Below are positions 43,281 to 53,023 of a stretch of DNA of 64,000 nucleotides, piece after piece. The DNA is from Halosimplex halobium (GTDB lineage: Archaea > Halobacteriota > Halobacteria > Halobacteriales > Haloarculaceae), in NCBI RefSeq assembly GCF_051414055.1, contig NZ_JBLKNX010000008.1:124001-188000 (forward strand), written 5' to 3'. The notes under the pieces were generated by a model that saw nothing but the letters and a program-made list of their open reading frames with translations, was not told the origin of the DNA and did no database searches. The stretch's first letter is position 1; the number at the start of each line of letters is the position of its first letter. A program made the position numbers and the translations under genes.

Positions 43281-46200
43281 TGTTTAGATCCGGTCGTAAC
43301 GCTGCTATGGAACGGTGTGAACCGATAGTGATCCCCGAGAAGAGAGTCGGCAACATCGGGGTCTCGTAGTAACTGCAGGTCCCGCTCGTCAGTGAGGTCC
43401 AGCAACGACTTCCGAGCGACGATCATCCCGTCACCCTCCTCGACGAACCGGGTATCGTCACCGTCCACCCCGTACGCGTGGTGAAGTAGTGGCGAGCCCG
43501 CCCGTTCGAGGGCTTTCTCGTACGCTTGTTTGTACCCCCCCGAACCGGCGACCGGTTCGAGAGCGTCCAGGGCGACGCCACCGACAAAAGTCATCGCGGA
43601 TACACCCCACGGGGGGCCATCGGGGAGAGCAGTTGACTGATACGTGTCCCCGTCGGCCTCGAACCGCTGGCGCAGAGGCCCCCCGACCTCGGACAGTTCT
43701 AGGTCGTCGAGCGGGCCGCCGGATTTGAACCCGGGACTCAGGTATACCGATTCGACCCGGTGGTGATCGACTCGCTCTCCCCCGGAGCGATACGTCTCCT
43801 CCACGACCGGGAGTCGGCTGGCCTGTGCGGAAACAGAGTCGGTAACGGCCCCCTCCAGGGCTTCTCGGTCTTCGTCTTGTAGTTCGACATCATCCAGTGA
43901 CGACGCTTGGATCAGGCATTCCGGATTGTCGGGCGATATCTGCCGGACGATACCCATATCGTCCGTCGACAACACCGCGTCGAGTTCCGAACGGATGTGC
44001 TCCCAGTGATCCTCATCTCGGCGCGTGAACTCGGTCGCATGCGTTTGATTGATCTCCTCTACGGTCCGGAGAAATTCGAGTCGCTGTTCGAGATCGGCAA
44101 GCCGGTCGTCGGTAGCGTCGAGCGCCTCGTCAAACGGTTCAACCCACTGAGCACGCAGGCGACGCTCCGCAATCGTCCGGATCTCGGATTCGATGTCTGA
44201 GACCGTTTCCAGTGATTCAATGGCCGACTCAAGGTCGAGGTCGACTCGTTCGGCATCGGGCGGCCACTGAACACGATCTACTTCGTCGGGACCCCTGTCG
44301 ACGAGTTCGTGCCGGAGCGCTTCGCGACGTTCATCGAGCGCTGTGAGGATTCGATCGATGCGTTTCTCGTACTCATCTCGAACCCTGGATACGTCGAAGC
44401 CACCGACGAACCGACAGCGAAATCGGCTTTCGAACGGTTCGTTCGGTTCGACTTCGAACAGGTCGTCCTGAATCCCCCGGATAGCGTCGTGATATTGGTC
44501 GCGTAACTCGTCCCTGCGTAGCCACCGTTTCAGCAGGTGCGCTTGTTCGAATCTGATAGCTATCTCCTTAGCTGTTCTGACTGCTTCGACGTTGTTCCGG
44601 ATACGCGTCTCGTCTATCGGTTCCATACCCAGTTTCCGCCGTAAGTCGTTTAGTTCCTGAAACTGGGAGAATTCCAGCTCCGGGCTGTTTTCCGGAGAGC
44701 TGGCTTGCGTGATATCGTGAGCGAAGCGCTCGAGCGCTTCTTCTAACGCGGTATGTAGCTCTTCCAGCCTGCGGTAATTGCTCTCGAACGCGGCTACCCA
44801 CTCGAGATCGGTATGCACGTCTGCTATCCAGTCTTGCGAAGCGTCTTCGACGAGATGGGCCACCTCGTCTCGAGTTTGCTCGATCGTTGTAGCTCGGTCC
44901 GAAAGCTCATCGAGTCGGTCGCGGAGCTCGTCTTCCGCATCGAACAGCTGCGGCACGATGGGACCACGCTCGCGGTCGAGTATCGTCCGGAGCAGATCCT
45001 GAGGGCGGTCCGCTTCGAATAGCCGTGCGCTCGCTACTAGGCGAGCGCGCGCTCGGATAGCCTCGAGTTCGGTATTCAGGCAACTCGTCAACTTCCGCGA
45101 CGCGATGTCGTCGTACTTCTCCGGCGAGATATCCGGATCCCTGTCGTAGATAATCCGCAGTTTCCTGCGACGCTCTTCGGACGGCGACAGATCAGATTTG
45201 GGCGCGGTTACACTACTCTCGAGTTGATCGAACCAGTGCAGCCAGTCTTCGATCGCACGGGTCGCGACCGATTCGGGCAGCTCATCCTCGAGTAGCGAAC
45301 GGACGTGTTCAATCCGCTCGACCAGGTCAAACACCTCCGAGTCCCGCAATCGAGAGAAGACCACGTTCTGGTGCTCCGGTTGCTCCTCGTCGAAGACCGT
45401 TTCCACGCCGGTATCACCCGTCTCGTATGCATCGAGGTACTTCGGTAATTCCTCCTCGAGCGCTCCGTAGAACTGTAACTCGTGGTCGAGAGACTCGGTC
45501 CTGTCCTCGAGGAATTGAATAAACACCGCCTCATACTCCGCAATTGACGTGGTCGTGTACTGTGAGATGCCAGCAGTCGCAACGGTAAATGGAGCATGCC
45601 TGGGGGGACCCACATCGAGGGAGGGGTTCAGCCGTCGAGTTCCGCGTGATAGATTGGCGTGTCCGACTAAGGCGTTGACTGCGACCGTCGTCGTTTCGCT
45701 CCAGTCGTCACCGGGCGGATCAACGAGCACGACGCTCTCGAACGGGGATCGATCGGTTAGAAAGCAGTATTCGAGTTCCGAAAGCGTCGCATAGGCGTTG
45801 ATCAGTGCGTCCGAGCTGCTATCCCGAGACGGGAGCAGTCCCAACAGGTGGATACTCGCTCCAGCCGCCGCTTCTCGCGCGAGATCTAGCGCCACACCGG
45901 ATCCCGTGCCCCCGCCCAGCCCGGCGACAATGACGACGTCTTCGCCCGCGTTGAGGGAGGACAGTAAGCTGTCCATCCCGTCGCGCGCTTTCGCGGCGTG
46001 AAACAGTCCCTTGCCGATCGCCCGTTTACGTATCGTTCCGTGGGCGAACGACTCGAGATCCCACTCGGCGTCGTCGGCAGTCAACCACCACGTCGAAAGT
46101 TCACTGGAATCGATGACCTGTTGGGCGACCTGGTCCTGTCTGAGCAGGTCTGTATTTGCGACCGCATCTGCGGCATCGACTAGATCGAGATACTCCAGCC

Positions 46201-46465
46201 GATGGGAAACGCCCCCCTGTTCGAGAGCTTGTGCAGTCTCTTCGATCCGTCGTGAAATTTCGTCGATCCGGTCTCGGTCGGTTGATCTCTGACTCTGGTC
46301 AGTCTCGAGCACGTGCGCGTCGAACAGTCCGCTTCCCTGGTGGTTATCGAGTCCCGCCTCCAGAATCCAATCCGTATTCAACGCGTCGTAAACGACGCCT
46401 TTCCCTGCACCCCCGATACCGACAACGACATCCGGAAAATCGATAAAGTCGTCCTGAACAGCCAT
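43277..46465 (-). CDS. Tubulin-like GTPase with long coiled-coil tail
   Basis: 1062 residues from ATG 46465. The N-terminal FPDVVVGIGGAGKGVVYDAL is the first nucleotide-binding loop and GLGGGTGSGVALDLAREAAA (about 182-201) contains the tubulin/FtsZ signature GGGTGSG; both place it in the tubulin-like group (Tubulin_2-type, not FtsZ or CetZ, which are about 360-400 residues). The tail from about 360 to 900 is rich in helical, charged heptads (RRLEELHTALEEALERFAHD, then ERRLRAQWVEPFDEALDATD, LADLEQRLEFLRTVEEI). The codon use is less GC-rich than the backbone. A TATA box (CTATAAG) is 29 bases before the ATG. It stands between the HEAT gene and the MoxR/vWA pair, same strand. Confidence 0.85.
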   Translation of the reverse strand: MAVQDDFIDFPDVVVGIGGAGKGVVYDALNTDWILEAGLDNHQGSGLFDAHVLETDQSQRSTDRDRIDEISRRIEETAQALEQGGVSHRLEYLDLVDAADAVANTDLLRQDQVAQQVIDSSELSTWWLTADDAEWDLESFAHGTIRKRAIGKGLFHAAKARDGMDSLLSSLNAGEDVVIVAGLGGGTGSGVALDLAREAAAGASIHLLGLLPSRDSSSDALINAYATLSELEYCFLTDRSPFESVVLVDPPGDDWSETTTVAVNALVGHANLSRGTRRLNPSLDVGPPRHAPFTVATAGISQYTTTSIAEYEAVFIQFLEDRTESLDHELQFYGALEEELPKYLDAYETGDTGVETVFDEEQPEHQNVVFSRLRDSEVFDLVERIEHVRSLLEDELPESVATRAIEDWLHWFDQLESSVTAPKSDLSPSEERRRKLRIIYDRDPDISPEKYDDIASRKLTSCLNTELEAIRARARLVASARLFEADRPQDLLRTILDRERGPIVPQLFDAEDELRDRLDELSDRATTIEQTRDEVAHLVEDASQDWIADVHTDLEWVAAFESNYRRLEELHTALEEALERFAHDITQASSPENSPELEFSQFQELNDLRRKLGMEPIDETRIRNNVEAVRTAKEIAIRFEQAHLLKRWLRRDELRDQYHDAIRGIQDDLFEVEPNEPFESRFRCRFVGGFDVSRVRDEYEKRIDRILTALDERREALRHELVDRGPDEVDRVQWPPDAERVDLDLESAIESLETVSDIESEIRTIAERRLRAQWVEPFDEALDATDDRLADLEQRLEFLRTVEEINQTHATEFTRRDEDHWEHIRSELDAVLSTDDMGIVRQISPDNPECLIQASSLDDVELQDEDREALEGAVTDSVSAQASRLPVVEETYRSGGERVDHHRVESVYLSPGFKSGGPLDDLELSEVGGPLRQRFEADGDTYQSTALPDGPPWGVSAMTFVGGVALDALEPVAGSGGYKQAYEKALERAGSPLLHHAYGVDGDDTRFVEEGDGMIVARKSLLDLTDERDLQLLRDPDVADSLLGDHYRFTPFHSSVTTGSKQ

Positions 46466-46490
46466 CCTACGACACATTATAATTTAGCAA

Positions 46491-46498
46491 CTTATAGA
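46491..46498 (-). promoter_or_regulatory. TATA box of the tubulin-like gene
   Basis: CTATAAG on the minus strand is centred 29 bases before ATG 46465. It selects this start over ATG 46477. The tubulin-like gene therefore seems to have its own promoter inside the cluster. Confidence 0.6.
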
Positions 46499-46686
46499 TG
46501 AGGGTAGTGACAAAGTATAGACCAGATCGCGGTCTCGCTCGATTAGCTGACTGTTAGATTACCGGCCACTGGCGACCGATCGCCCCGTAGATCACCTCGC
46601 CTGCGGCGAGCGGTTCCCCGACCGGGCCGCCGCGGAACGCGCCGCCGGAGAGGACAGTCGAGCCGAAACCGGTCCTATCGCAACAG

Positions 46687-49600
46687 CTAGGTGTCTTCGA
46701 TACGGTCTCGATACGGCGGGAGTGGGTCCCGCCCGACGGCTTCCAGTTCCGTGAGACAGTCGGCCGCCTGCCGGCGAACCTGTCGGTCATCGTCCGAGGC
46801 GGCTTCCAGAAGCGTCGTCACTGCCCGGTCACGAACGGTAGGGTACCGTGTTCCGAGTTCACCGACGAGACGGATCGCCGCCGTTCGCACGTTCTGCCGG
46901 TCGCGCGACGCACTGTAGTACTCGACTGAAGCTGTGAGCGCCGTCTCGGGGTCGAGTTCCGCGTGCTGTAACAGGTTTACCACCGCTTCGACGACGGTTT
47001 CACGGACTCGAGTCCCATCGCTGAACAGATCGAAGAGGTGTGCGATGACTTCGTCGGCAGGGACGACATCTGTCTCACCGAGTTCGGTCAGCGTTTCGAT
47101 GGCATCGACGCGGATCCCCCAGCTTCGGTCGTAGCTAGCGTCGAGCAGGACCGAGATACCTCGTCGGTGAAGCCGTTTGTCCCCTGTGAGGGGGAGTAAC
47201 TTTGTGAGGGAGTCGAAGATCGCCTCGTCTCGATTGAGCGTTATCTCGTGATCGAGGAGTTCCGCGACGACGGAGTCGACGCGATCCGACGACGCGTGCT
47301 CGACGAACGTTTCCAGCGTGTCCGTGCGGGACGCTTCGTCCGTGACCGTGAGGAAGTGTGCGGTCTCTGCCGGTTCCGGGTCCGGGTTCGTCGGGTCTCG
47401 GGGCCAGTGTTCGAGTACCGTCCTGTAGCAGTCTAATCCACCGAGCGCCGCCACGCGTGCCGTAGCCCGAGCCAGGGCGCGTGCGGTGACGTGGTCGTCG
47501 CTGGACACTCCGTACGTTCCGCCAGAAGCCGAACCGTCCATGGAGTCAGTTGCCTCCGAGATCAGCCAGTCGAACCGGTCGGCGATGCGCGGATCGTCCC
47601 GTGTACAGGTGCCGACGACTCGAAGCAACCAGTACAGCGAGAGCGGTGTTACCCCGACGTCAGCGAGACCAGATATGATCGCGTCGTCGTACTGGTCTTC
47701 CAGACGGTCGGACACGGCGTCGAGATGTCTGCGTACCGACCCGGGAGCTTCGTCCACGATGGCGGTCAGGAGGCGCCCGGCTGCTTGGCTGACTGGCGGA
47801 CGGTCTGTCTCGACGAGTACCGCGAGTCCCGCCTCGGCGACACGGTCGCGTCTCGGGATCTCGTCGAGGGGAAGCGTCGCTATCGCCGGGAGGAGTTCGC
47901 CCCGGACGACACGGTCCTGGCAGAACCGCTCGATGAGCGTGCCTGTGATAGGTGCGAGCGCGCCGGCTTCGACATCACTGATGCGGGCGATCGCGGCGGC
48001 TGCGGCCCGTCGGACGCCTCGTTCGCGGGCTCGCAGCCGGATTTCGAGTTCCGACACGGCGCGGTCAGTGACGGTCGGGTCGACGGCTCCGCAGTGACCC
48101 AGCGCTTCGCAGCAGGCGATCGTGACGTGTCGCGGCCCGTCGAGCGCGTCTACGACCGCGTCGACGAGCGGCGTCGTGACATCGAGTCCGTCGCCGGCGA
48201 GGTGAGCCGTTGTTCGCGCGGCTTGCGCGCGGACGAGGGCGTCCGGGTCGCGCAGTCGTTCGACGAGTACGTCTTCGACCGGTGAATCGACCGTTTCGGC
48301 CGGGAGCGAGCGCAACGTACACAGTGCAACGTCTCGGACGGGCGGCGTCCCGAACCGCGCGTACTGCCGTATCACCGGGGAAAGCGTGTCTCGATCGAGA
48401 GGACCGAGTGGGATCGATTCGGACGCCAGTGCGGAACCGCCAGTGGACTCGGGGGCGAGAGTTACGAGCGCCCCGAGAACTGAGTCGGGGGCTGCTACTT
48501 CGCTGAGAGTGACGGTACTTGTGAGGAGCTGTTGGCGAACGTATGGTCGAAGCTCTGGATCGTGAGCGCCGACAGTCACGAGCAACTCGGCTGCGCGCCG
48601 ACAGTGGTCGGGGTCGGTCGCCGCGAGGTGCGTCGCTATCTCGTCGACCCGCTCCATCGTGGCGTCTCCGGCCCCCTCGAAATGGGCGAGGGAGGGCTCC
48701 GAAGGTTCAGCGCCGTCTTCGCCGAGGGCGGTGGCCGCACGGCGGACATCGGGGTTCGGGTGCGCGGTCCAGCCCTCAGATTCGCCGTCGCCCGACACGG
48801 CAGCATCACGGCCGACGGCTTCGAGTAGACTCGCCGTGACCTCGCCGTCGTCGCTCCAGAACCCGTCTCGAAGCCACTTCGCCGCAGGGATCGTCTGGGG
48901 GACGGTCTCGACGAGGTCGCCGAGCCATCCCGTGTCGTTCGCGTATCCCGGGGCTACCGGACGGGCGCTGAACGGTGATTCACGGCCTCGGCAGCGGAGA
49001 TACAGGCGGGGATGAGCGGTGACGGCCTCTGTCAGGGCCTCGACGTTCAGTTCCGGCAGCGTAGCGATCGGCGGGTGATTCACCAGGATACGGGCGGCAA
49101 ATCTCGGTGTGTCGCCCGCGAGGAGGCCGAGACAGCCGAGGATCGGTGTGTCTTCGTCGCGTTCGGCGAACGAGTGAAGCCGGTCGATAGCCCGGTCGCG
49201 TCTCTCCGTGTCCGCTGTGCCGAGGAGAAGGGCCGTGGAGAGCCACGCGACGACCGACGGCGACGCGTCTTCGGCACGGATGATATCCTCGAGGGTTTCG
49301 GCAGTCTCCTGGTCGACAGTGCCGCCGTTCGCAACGGCTTGGGCGAGGAGTTCCGCGCTGGACTCCGTGGAGTCATGTCCGGCCGGGAGAGAGTCGAGCA
49401 GCGTCAGCGCAGCGTCAGTTACGAGCTGTGGTGACGCGTCGACGAACGGCTCCAGCGAAGCCCCACTCGGTCCGGAGCCGAACAGATCGTCCAGGTCACC
49501 GTTCCCGCCCTCGTCTTCGTCCTCGGTTTCGTCGTCGCCCTCCAGCTCGTCTCGAAGGGATCGGCACTGCAGTTCGATAGCGTCGCCGAGGAACGCCGGG

Positions 49601-51123
49601 TTCCGCGTGTCACACGCGGTCAGTACGCGCGCCGCATCGTCTCTTACTGCGGGGTCGTATTTGAAGACACTCTCGGTAACGTGCCAGAGCAGGGGGGCAA
49701 CGGCCGGATCGGCTTCGACCAGCGTCTCGAACTCCTCGAGCACCTGTCTGCGCGCCCCTTCGTCGTCCGCGAGGAGCGACTGTAGTATCCCGATCGCCGC
49801 CAGCCGGTGGTCGGGTGACTGGCGAGCGATAACGCCACACAGTTTCGCCGTCGCCTGCTGGTCCGCGACGCCGCCCATCTCGGCGGTCGCTCGGGCGAGT
49901 TCCACGTACCGCGGGATGTCGGGGAGCGTAATGCCGCGGTCTTCGAGTTCGTAGAGCGGGTTCAGGGTCTCGAAGAGGCCTTGCGACGTGAACTGAGCCC
50001 ATACCAGCACGTCGACAATATGGGTCGTGATGTCGGGGGAGTCCGTCCGGATCTCCTCGACGACAGTCAGGAGCAGGCGGATCGCAGCCCTCTCGACGTC
50101 GCCGTCGCCGTCGGCGAGACACGGGAGGACTCGTTCCTGTAACCGGTGTAAATCGAAGGTGCCAGGGTCGAACGTATACTCAACTGCTTTGAGCGCGGCG
50201 CGGCGGACTTCCCAGTCGTCGTCATCGGTCACCCGCAGGAGGTCGTCGCGGTATTCGCGGACTGCGCTGGAGTCCTGGCGAGCGACTTGCTTCAGCGCGA
50301 TCGCGGCCGCACCTCGGACGCCGGAGTCCCGATCCGCCAGCCGAGCGGCGATCCGGTCGAGATACGGTTTGACACGGTCCGGACGGGGGACGCCGAGCGT
50401 CGCGGTTCGCTGGATGTCCGCGATACGCCCCAGCGCTCGAATCGCCGTTGCCCGGACATCGGATACGGGGTGGTCGACACGCGCCGCGACCTCGTCGAGA
50501 CCGGCGAGGTGGTCGAGAAGGAACCACCCGACCCGGCCGAGCGTTTCGAGCGCGTCGACGATAGTCGCGGGGTCGTCACTGTCCAGATCCCAGACCCGAC
50601 CGGCGATGACCGGACGGAGCATCGCGGGTTCGTCCGTCGCGGTTCTCGTCACCGCCCACGCCGCTTCGACTGCGGTGTCGGTCACTGCACTCCCGGTGAG
50701 ACCCACGAGCGGTCCGAGAGCCGGTTTCACGACGCCTGGCGCAGCCCCGCCGATGTCACCGAGGAGCGCAGCAGCGAGCGCGGGACGGACTTCTGACTCG
50801 TCAGGGTTCGAGAGCGCCGTTCCGAGCGAACCCGCCAGCGGCGAGAGGGCGCGCGGCCGTCGGCGGGCGAGATCGCGCAGCGCGGCCAGTTCCTCGGGGG
50901 TCAGTGCGCGGCCCGGACGTAACGATGAATCGACCGTGTCGACGACGTCGATGACGCGGTCCGGACGCGTCTCCGTCGCCGCGACGAGGGTCCGGAGCGC
51001 CTGTTCGCGTACCGGGTCGGCTTCGGCGTCGAGGTGCGCGAGCGCGCGGTCGATAACGTCGTCGGGCGTCGACCGTCCGGTCGCGAGTGCGGCGCGCAGT
51101 TGTCTCGGTGATTCGCCCGTCAC
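46687..51123 (-). CDS. Giant HEAT-repeat protein
   Basis: 1478 residues. The start is GTG 51123, 4 bp after the stop of the preceding vWA gene; the longer in-frame ORF to 51318 overlaps that gene and is spurious. Almost the whole length is tandem two-helix HEAT repeats of about 35-40 residues (for example IAARLADRDSGVRGAAAIAL, RRAALKAVEYTF, VRRAAATALG-type segments, and VRRQAADCLTELEAVGRDPL at the end). An acidic insert (ELEGDDETEDEDEGGNGDLD, about 523-545) interrupts the array. HEAT solenoids serve as scaffolds for protein or nucleic-acid binding. Translationally coupled to the vWA gene, so probably its partner or client. Confidence 0.85.
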   Translation of the reverse strand: MTGESPRQLRAALATGRSTPDDVIDRALAHLDAEADPVREQALRTLVAATETRPDRVIDVVDTVDSSLRPGRALTPEELAALRDLARRRPRALSPLAGSLGTALSNPDESEVRPALAAALLGDIGGAAPGVVKPALGPLVGLTGSAVTDTAVEAAWAVTRTATDEPAMLRPVIAGRVWDLDSDDPATIVDALETLGRVGWFLLDHLAGLDEVAARVDHPVSDVRATAIRALGRIADIQRTATLGVPRPDRVKPYLDRIAARLADRDSGVRGAAAIALKQVARQDSSAVREYRDDLLRVTDDDDWEVRRAALKAVEYTFDPGTFDLHRLQERVLPCLADGDGDVERAAIRLLLTVVEEIRTDSPDITTHIVDVLVWAQFTSQGLFETLNPLYELEDRGITLPDIPRYVELARATAEMGGVADQQATAKLCGVIARQSPDHRLAAIGILQSLLADDEGARRQVLEEFETLVEADPAVAPLLWHVTESVFKYDPAVRDDAARVLTACDTRNPAFLGDAIELQCRSLRDELEGDDETEDEDEGGNGDLDDLFGSGPSGASLEPFVDASPQLVTDAALTLLDSLPAGHDSTESSAELLAQAVANGGTVDQETAETLEDIIRAEDASPSVVAWLSTALLLGTADTERRDRAIDRLHSFAERDEDTPILGCLGLLAGDTPRFAARILVNHPPIATLPELNVEALTEAVTAHPRLYLRCRGRESPFSARPVAPGYANDTGWLGDLVETVPQTIPAAKWLRDGFWSDDGEVTASLLEAVGRDAAVSGDGESEGWTAHPNPDVRRAATALGEDGAEPSEPSLAHFEGAGDATMERVDEIATHLAATDPDHCRRAAELLVTVGAHDPELRPYVRQQLLTSTVTLSEVAAPDSVLGALVTLAPESTGGSALASESIPLGPLDRDTLSPVIRQYARFGTPPVRDVALCTLRSLPAETVDSPVEDVLVERLRDPDALVRAQAARTTAHLAGDGLDVTTPLVDAVVDALDGPRHVTIACCEALGHCGAVDPTVTDRAVSELEIRLRARERGVRRAAAAAIARISDVEAGALAPITGTLIERFCQDRVVRGELLPAIATLPLDEIPRRDRVAEAGLAVLVETDRPPVSQAAGRLLTAIVDEAPGSVRRHLDAVSDRLEDQYDDAIISGLADVGVTPLSLYWLLRVVGTCTRDDPRIADRFDWLISEATDSMDGSASGGTYGVSSDDHVTARALARATARVAALGGLDCYRTVLEHWPRDPTNPDPEPAETAHFLTVTDEASRTDTLETFVEHASSDRVDSVVAELLDHEITLNRDEAIFDSLTKLLPLTGDKRLHRRGISVLLDASYDRSWGIRVDAIETLTELGETDVVPADEVIAHLFDLFSDGTRVRETVVEAVVNLLQHAELDPETALTASVEYYSASRDRQNVRTAAIRLVGELGTRYPTVRDRAVTTLLEAASDDDRQVRRQAADCLTELEAVGRDPLPPYRDRIEDT

Positions 51124-51127
51124 GGGG

Positions 51128-53023
51128 TCAGGCCTCCGTCGAGAGCAGCGTCCTGACGAGTCGCTGGAGCGTCCGTTCGAGCGAGTCCGTATCCGCGTAG
51201 ATGATCTGGTCGAAGAACTCGGTGTGCGCTCCCGGTTCCGCCCCGATGTACACGCCGAACACCGGGAACGTACACTTTTCGAGCTCCGACCGGTACCGCG
51301 CCGGGTCGTCGGGTTCACCGTCGGTAACGACGACGACGAACGGGTACGAGCCGTCGCCGCGGTCGATCCGCTGTCGACTCACCGCGACCGCCGTCGACAG
51401 CGGCGTCCCCCAGTTCGCGCGCTCGGTCATCAGCCGGTCGACGTGGTCCGCGGGGCGTGCGCCGAACGGGACTTCGAGACAGGGGTGGCCCTCCCAGACC
51501 GACAGGACCGAGACGTCGACCCCCACTTCGAACAGCGCGTGTGCGAGCTGCGCGGTCGCCGTCTCGGCCGTTCGGATCGGGTCGCCGTCCATCGACCCCG
51601 ACCGGTCGAGGACGACGAGACAGGAGTAGTCTTTCGTCGTCCCGGACTCGCGGCGAGTGAACACGCGCTGGGTTCCGCGGGTCGCCGCGACCAGTCGTCG
51701 ACCGTCGAGGCGACCGGCGCGGTGCCCGCCCGTGTCCCGGGGTCGCCGCTCGCGTCTGAGCTGCGTCGCCAGGTCCTGCTGGAGCTTGCGCGACCGATCG
51801 ACGGCCGCGGTCCACCGCTCCGTATCCCCTTCCTCGACCGGATCGACGACAACGACTTTTTCGAGGTCCGTCGTGTCGTCGACGATCCCGAGCAGTCGCC
51901 GTGCTTCCTGCTCAAGTGGTGACCGCCCCGCGGTTCCCCGTGAGGCCTGTGCCCGTGTTCGCTGTCGAGCGACGCGGCGGACAGTCTCGTCTTCGAGCGT
52001 CCCAGGGGGGCGGCGGTCGTCCGTGTCACCGGCCTCGGCCCGCTGCCCGGTTCCAGGCTTGGTCACCCGCTCGCCCCGTCGGTCGCCGGTGACGTGTTCG
52101 CTGGCCGCTCGTCTATCGGGAAGTTCGTCCGCTGGCTCGACCCCCCAGTCCTGCCGTGCCCGCGCATCCGCGGGACGGACCGGTGCCGTCTGGAGTCGGG
52201 TGCGCTGCAGCGGCGGGAGCGACTCGAACGTCGATCGCGCGGTCTCGAAGAACTCGCGCGCCCGGTCGACGCGTCTCGTCCCGCTGGGTTCGGACAGCAT
52301 CTCGGTCACGTAGTCGTCCATCGCCGGGACCAGGTCGACGAGCGCCGCTCGCCGGCCGTTGTGGACGACACGCCGCTCGGTCGCCGGGTCGACGATCGCC
52401 TCGAACCGCCCGCTGTCCACGAACCCACGGTCGAGCAGCCCGACCGCCAGCGCTTCGAAAACGGTGTAGGACTGGACGGGGTCGCCGTCGACCGTCTCGA
52501 GGTCGAACAGTTCGACGTACTGGCGGTGTCGGCGGTCGGCCCGCTCGGCGAGCACTTCGTTGAGGACGACGAAATCGCCGGTGACGTTGAACTCGTTGGC
52601 CACCTGGGTCTCGACGACCGCGTCCTCGACCGTGTTGTACACCGTCCGGAACAGGTCGCGCCACCGGCCGCCGACGGCCTCCAGACACTCGCCGAACCGG
52701 TCGAAATCCGAGTAGTAGACGTGGCCGAGTTCGTGGAACAGGAACGCGACCTGCAGTGACCGGTCCCAGAGCCCCTGTGGAAGGTCGGTTCCGTACTGCT
52801 CGTATTTCTCCGTGGGGATCAGGATCTCGTACGCCTCCTCGTGTCCCTCCTCGTCGGGTCGTGCCAGCGCTCGGTCTTCGTCGAGCGCGACAGTCACGTT
52901 CGTCCCCCGGTCCGTACAGAGCGACGCGAGGCGTTCGAGTTCGCGGCGGCGCTCCCGGGACGCCCGCTCGGGCGTCGAAAGCGCGGCGAGGTCGGCGGTG
53001 CTGGTCTCCTCTGTCAGGTGCAT
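51128..53023 (-). CDS. vWA-domain protein with N-terminal HExxH metallopeptidase-like domain
   Basis: 631 residues. The N-terminal half has a zincin-like motif HELGH (97-101, in QVAFLFHELGHVYYSDFDRF) and, 32 residues on, NTVEDAVVETQ with Glu133 as likely third ligand; this is the pattern of DUF2201-type metallopeptidase/vWA fusions. A linker of about 250 residues is charged and rich in Arg/Asp. The vWA domain (about 465-625) has an intact MIDAS: DRSGSMDG (Asp473), T540 in NWGTPL, and VVTDGEPDD (Asp568). The start abuts the stop of the MoxR gene 53024-53962 (0 bp), and the HEAT gene follows after 4 bp, so the three are one operon. Whether it is a protease is not known. Confidence 0.85.
   Translation of the reverse strand: MHLTEETSTADLAALSTPERASRERRRELERLASLCTDRGTNVTVALDEDRALARPDEEGHEEAYEILIPTEKYEQYGTDLPQGLWDRSLQVAFLFHELGHVYYSDFDRFGECLEAVGGRWRDLFRTVYNTVEDAVVETQVANEFNVTGDFVVLNEVLAERADRRHRQYVELFDLETVDGDPVQSYTVFEALAVGLLDRGFVDSGRFEAIVDPATERRVVHNGRRAALVDLVPAMDDYVTEMLSEPSGTRRVDRAREFFETARSTFESLPPLQRTRLQTAPVRPADARARQDWGVEPADELPDRRAASEHVTGDRRGERVTKPGTGQRAEAGDTDDRRPPGTLEDETVRRVARQRTRAQASRGTAGRSPLEQEARRLLGIVDDTTDLEKVVVVDPVEEGDTERWTAAVDRSRKLQQDLATQLRRERRPRDTGGHRAGRLDGRRLVAATRGTQRVFTRRESGTTKDYSCLVVLDRSGSMDGDPIRTAETATAQLAHALFEVGVDVSVLSVWEGHPCLEVPFGARPADHVDRLMTERANWGTPLSTAVAVSRQRIDRGDGSYPFVVVVTDGEPDDPARYRSELEKCTFPVFGVYIGAEPGAHTEFFDQIIYADTDSLERTLQRLVRTLLSTEA

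Noticed and set aside
49208..51922. Serine-rich plus-strand ORFs antisense to the HEAT and vWA genes
   Set aside because: Typical opposite-strand shadow of acidic haloarchaeal genes; no domain or start signals.
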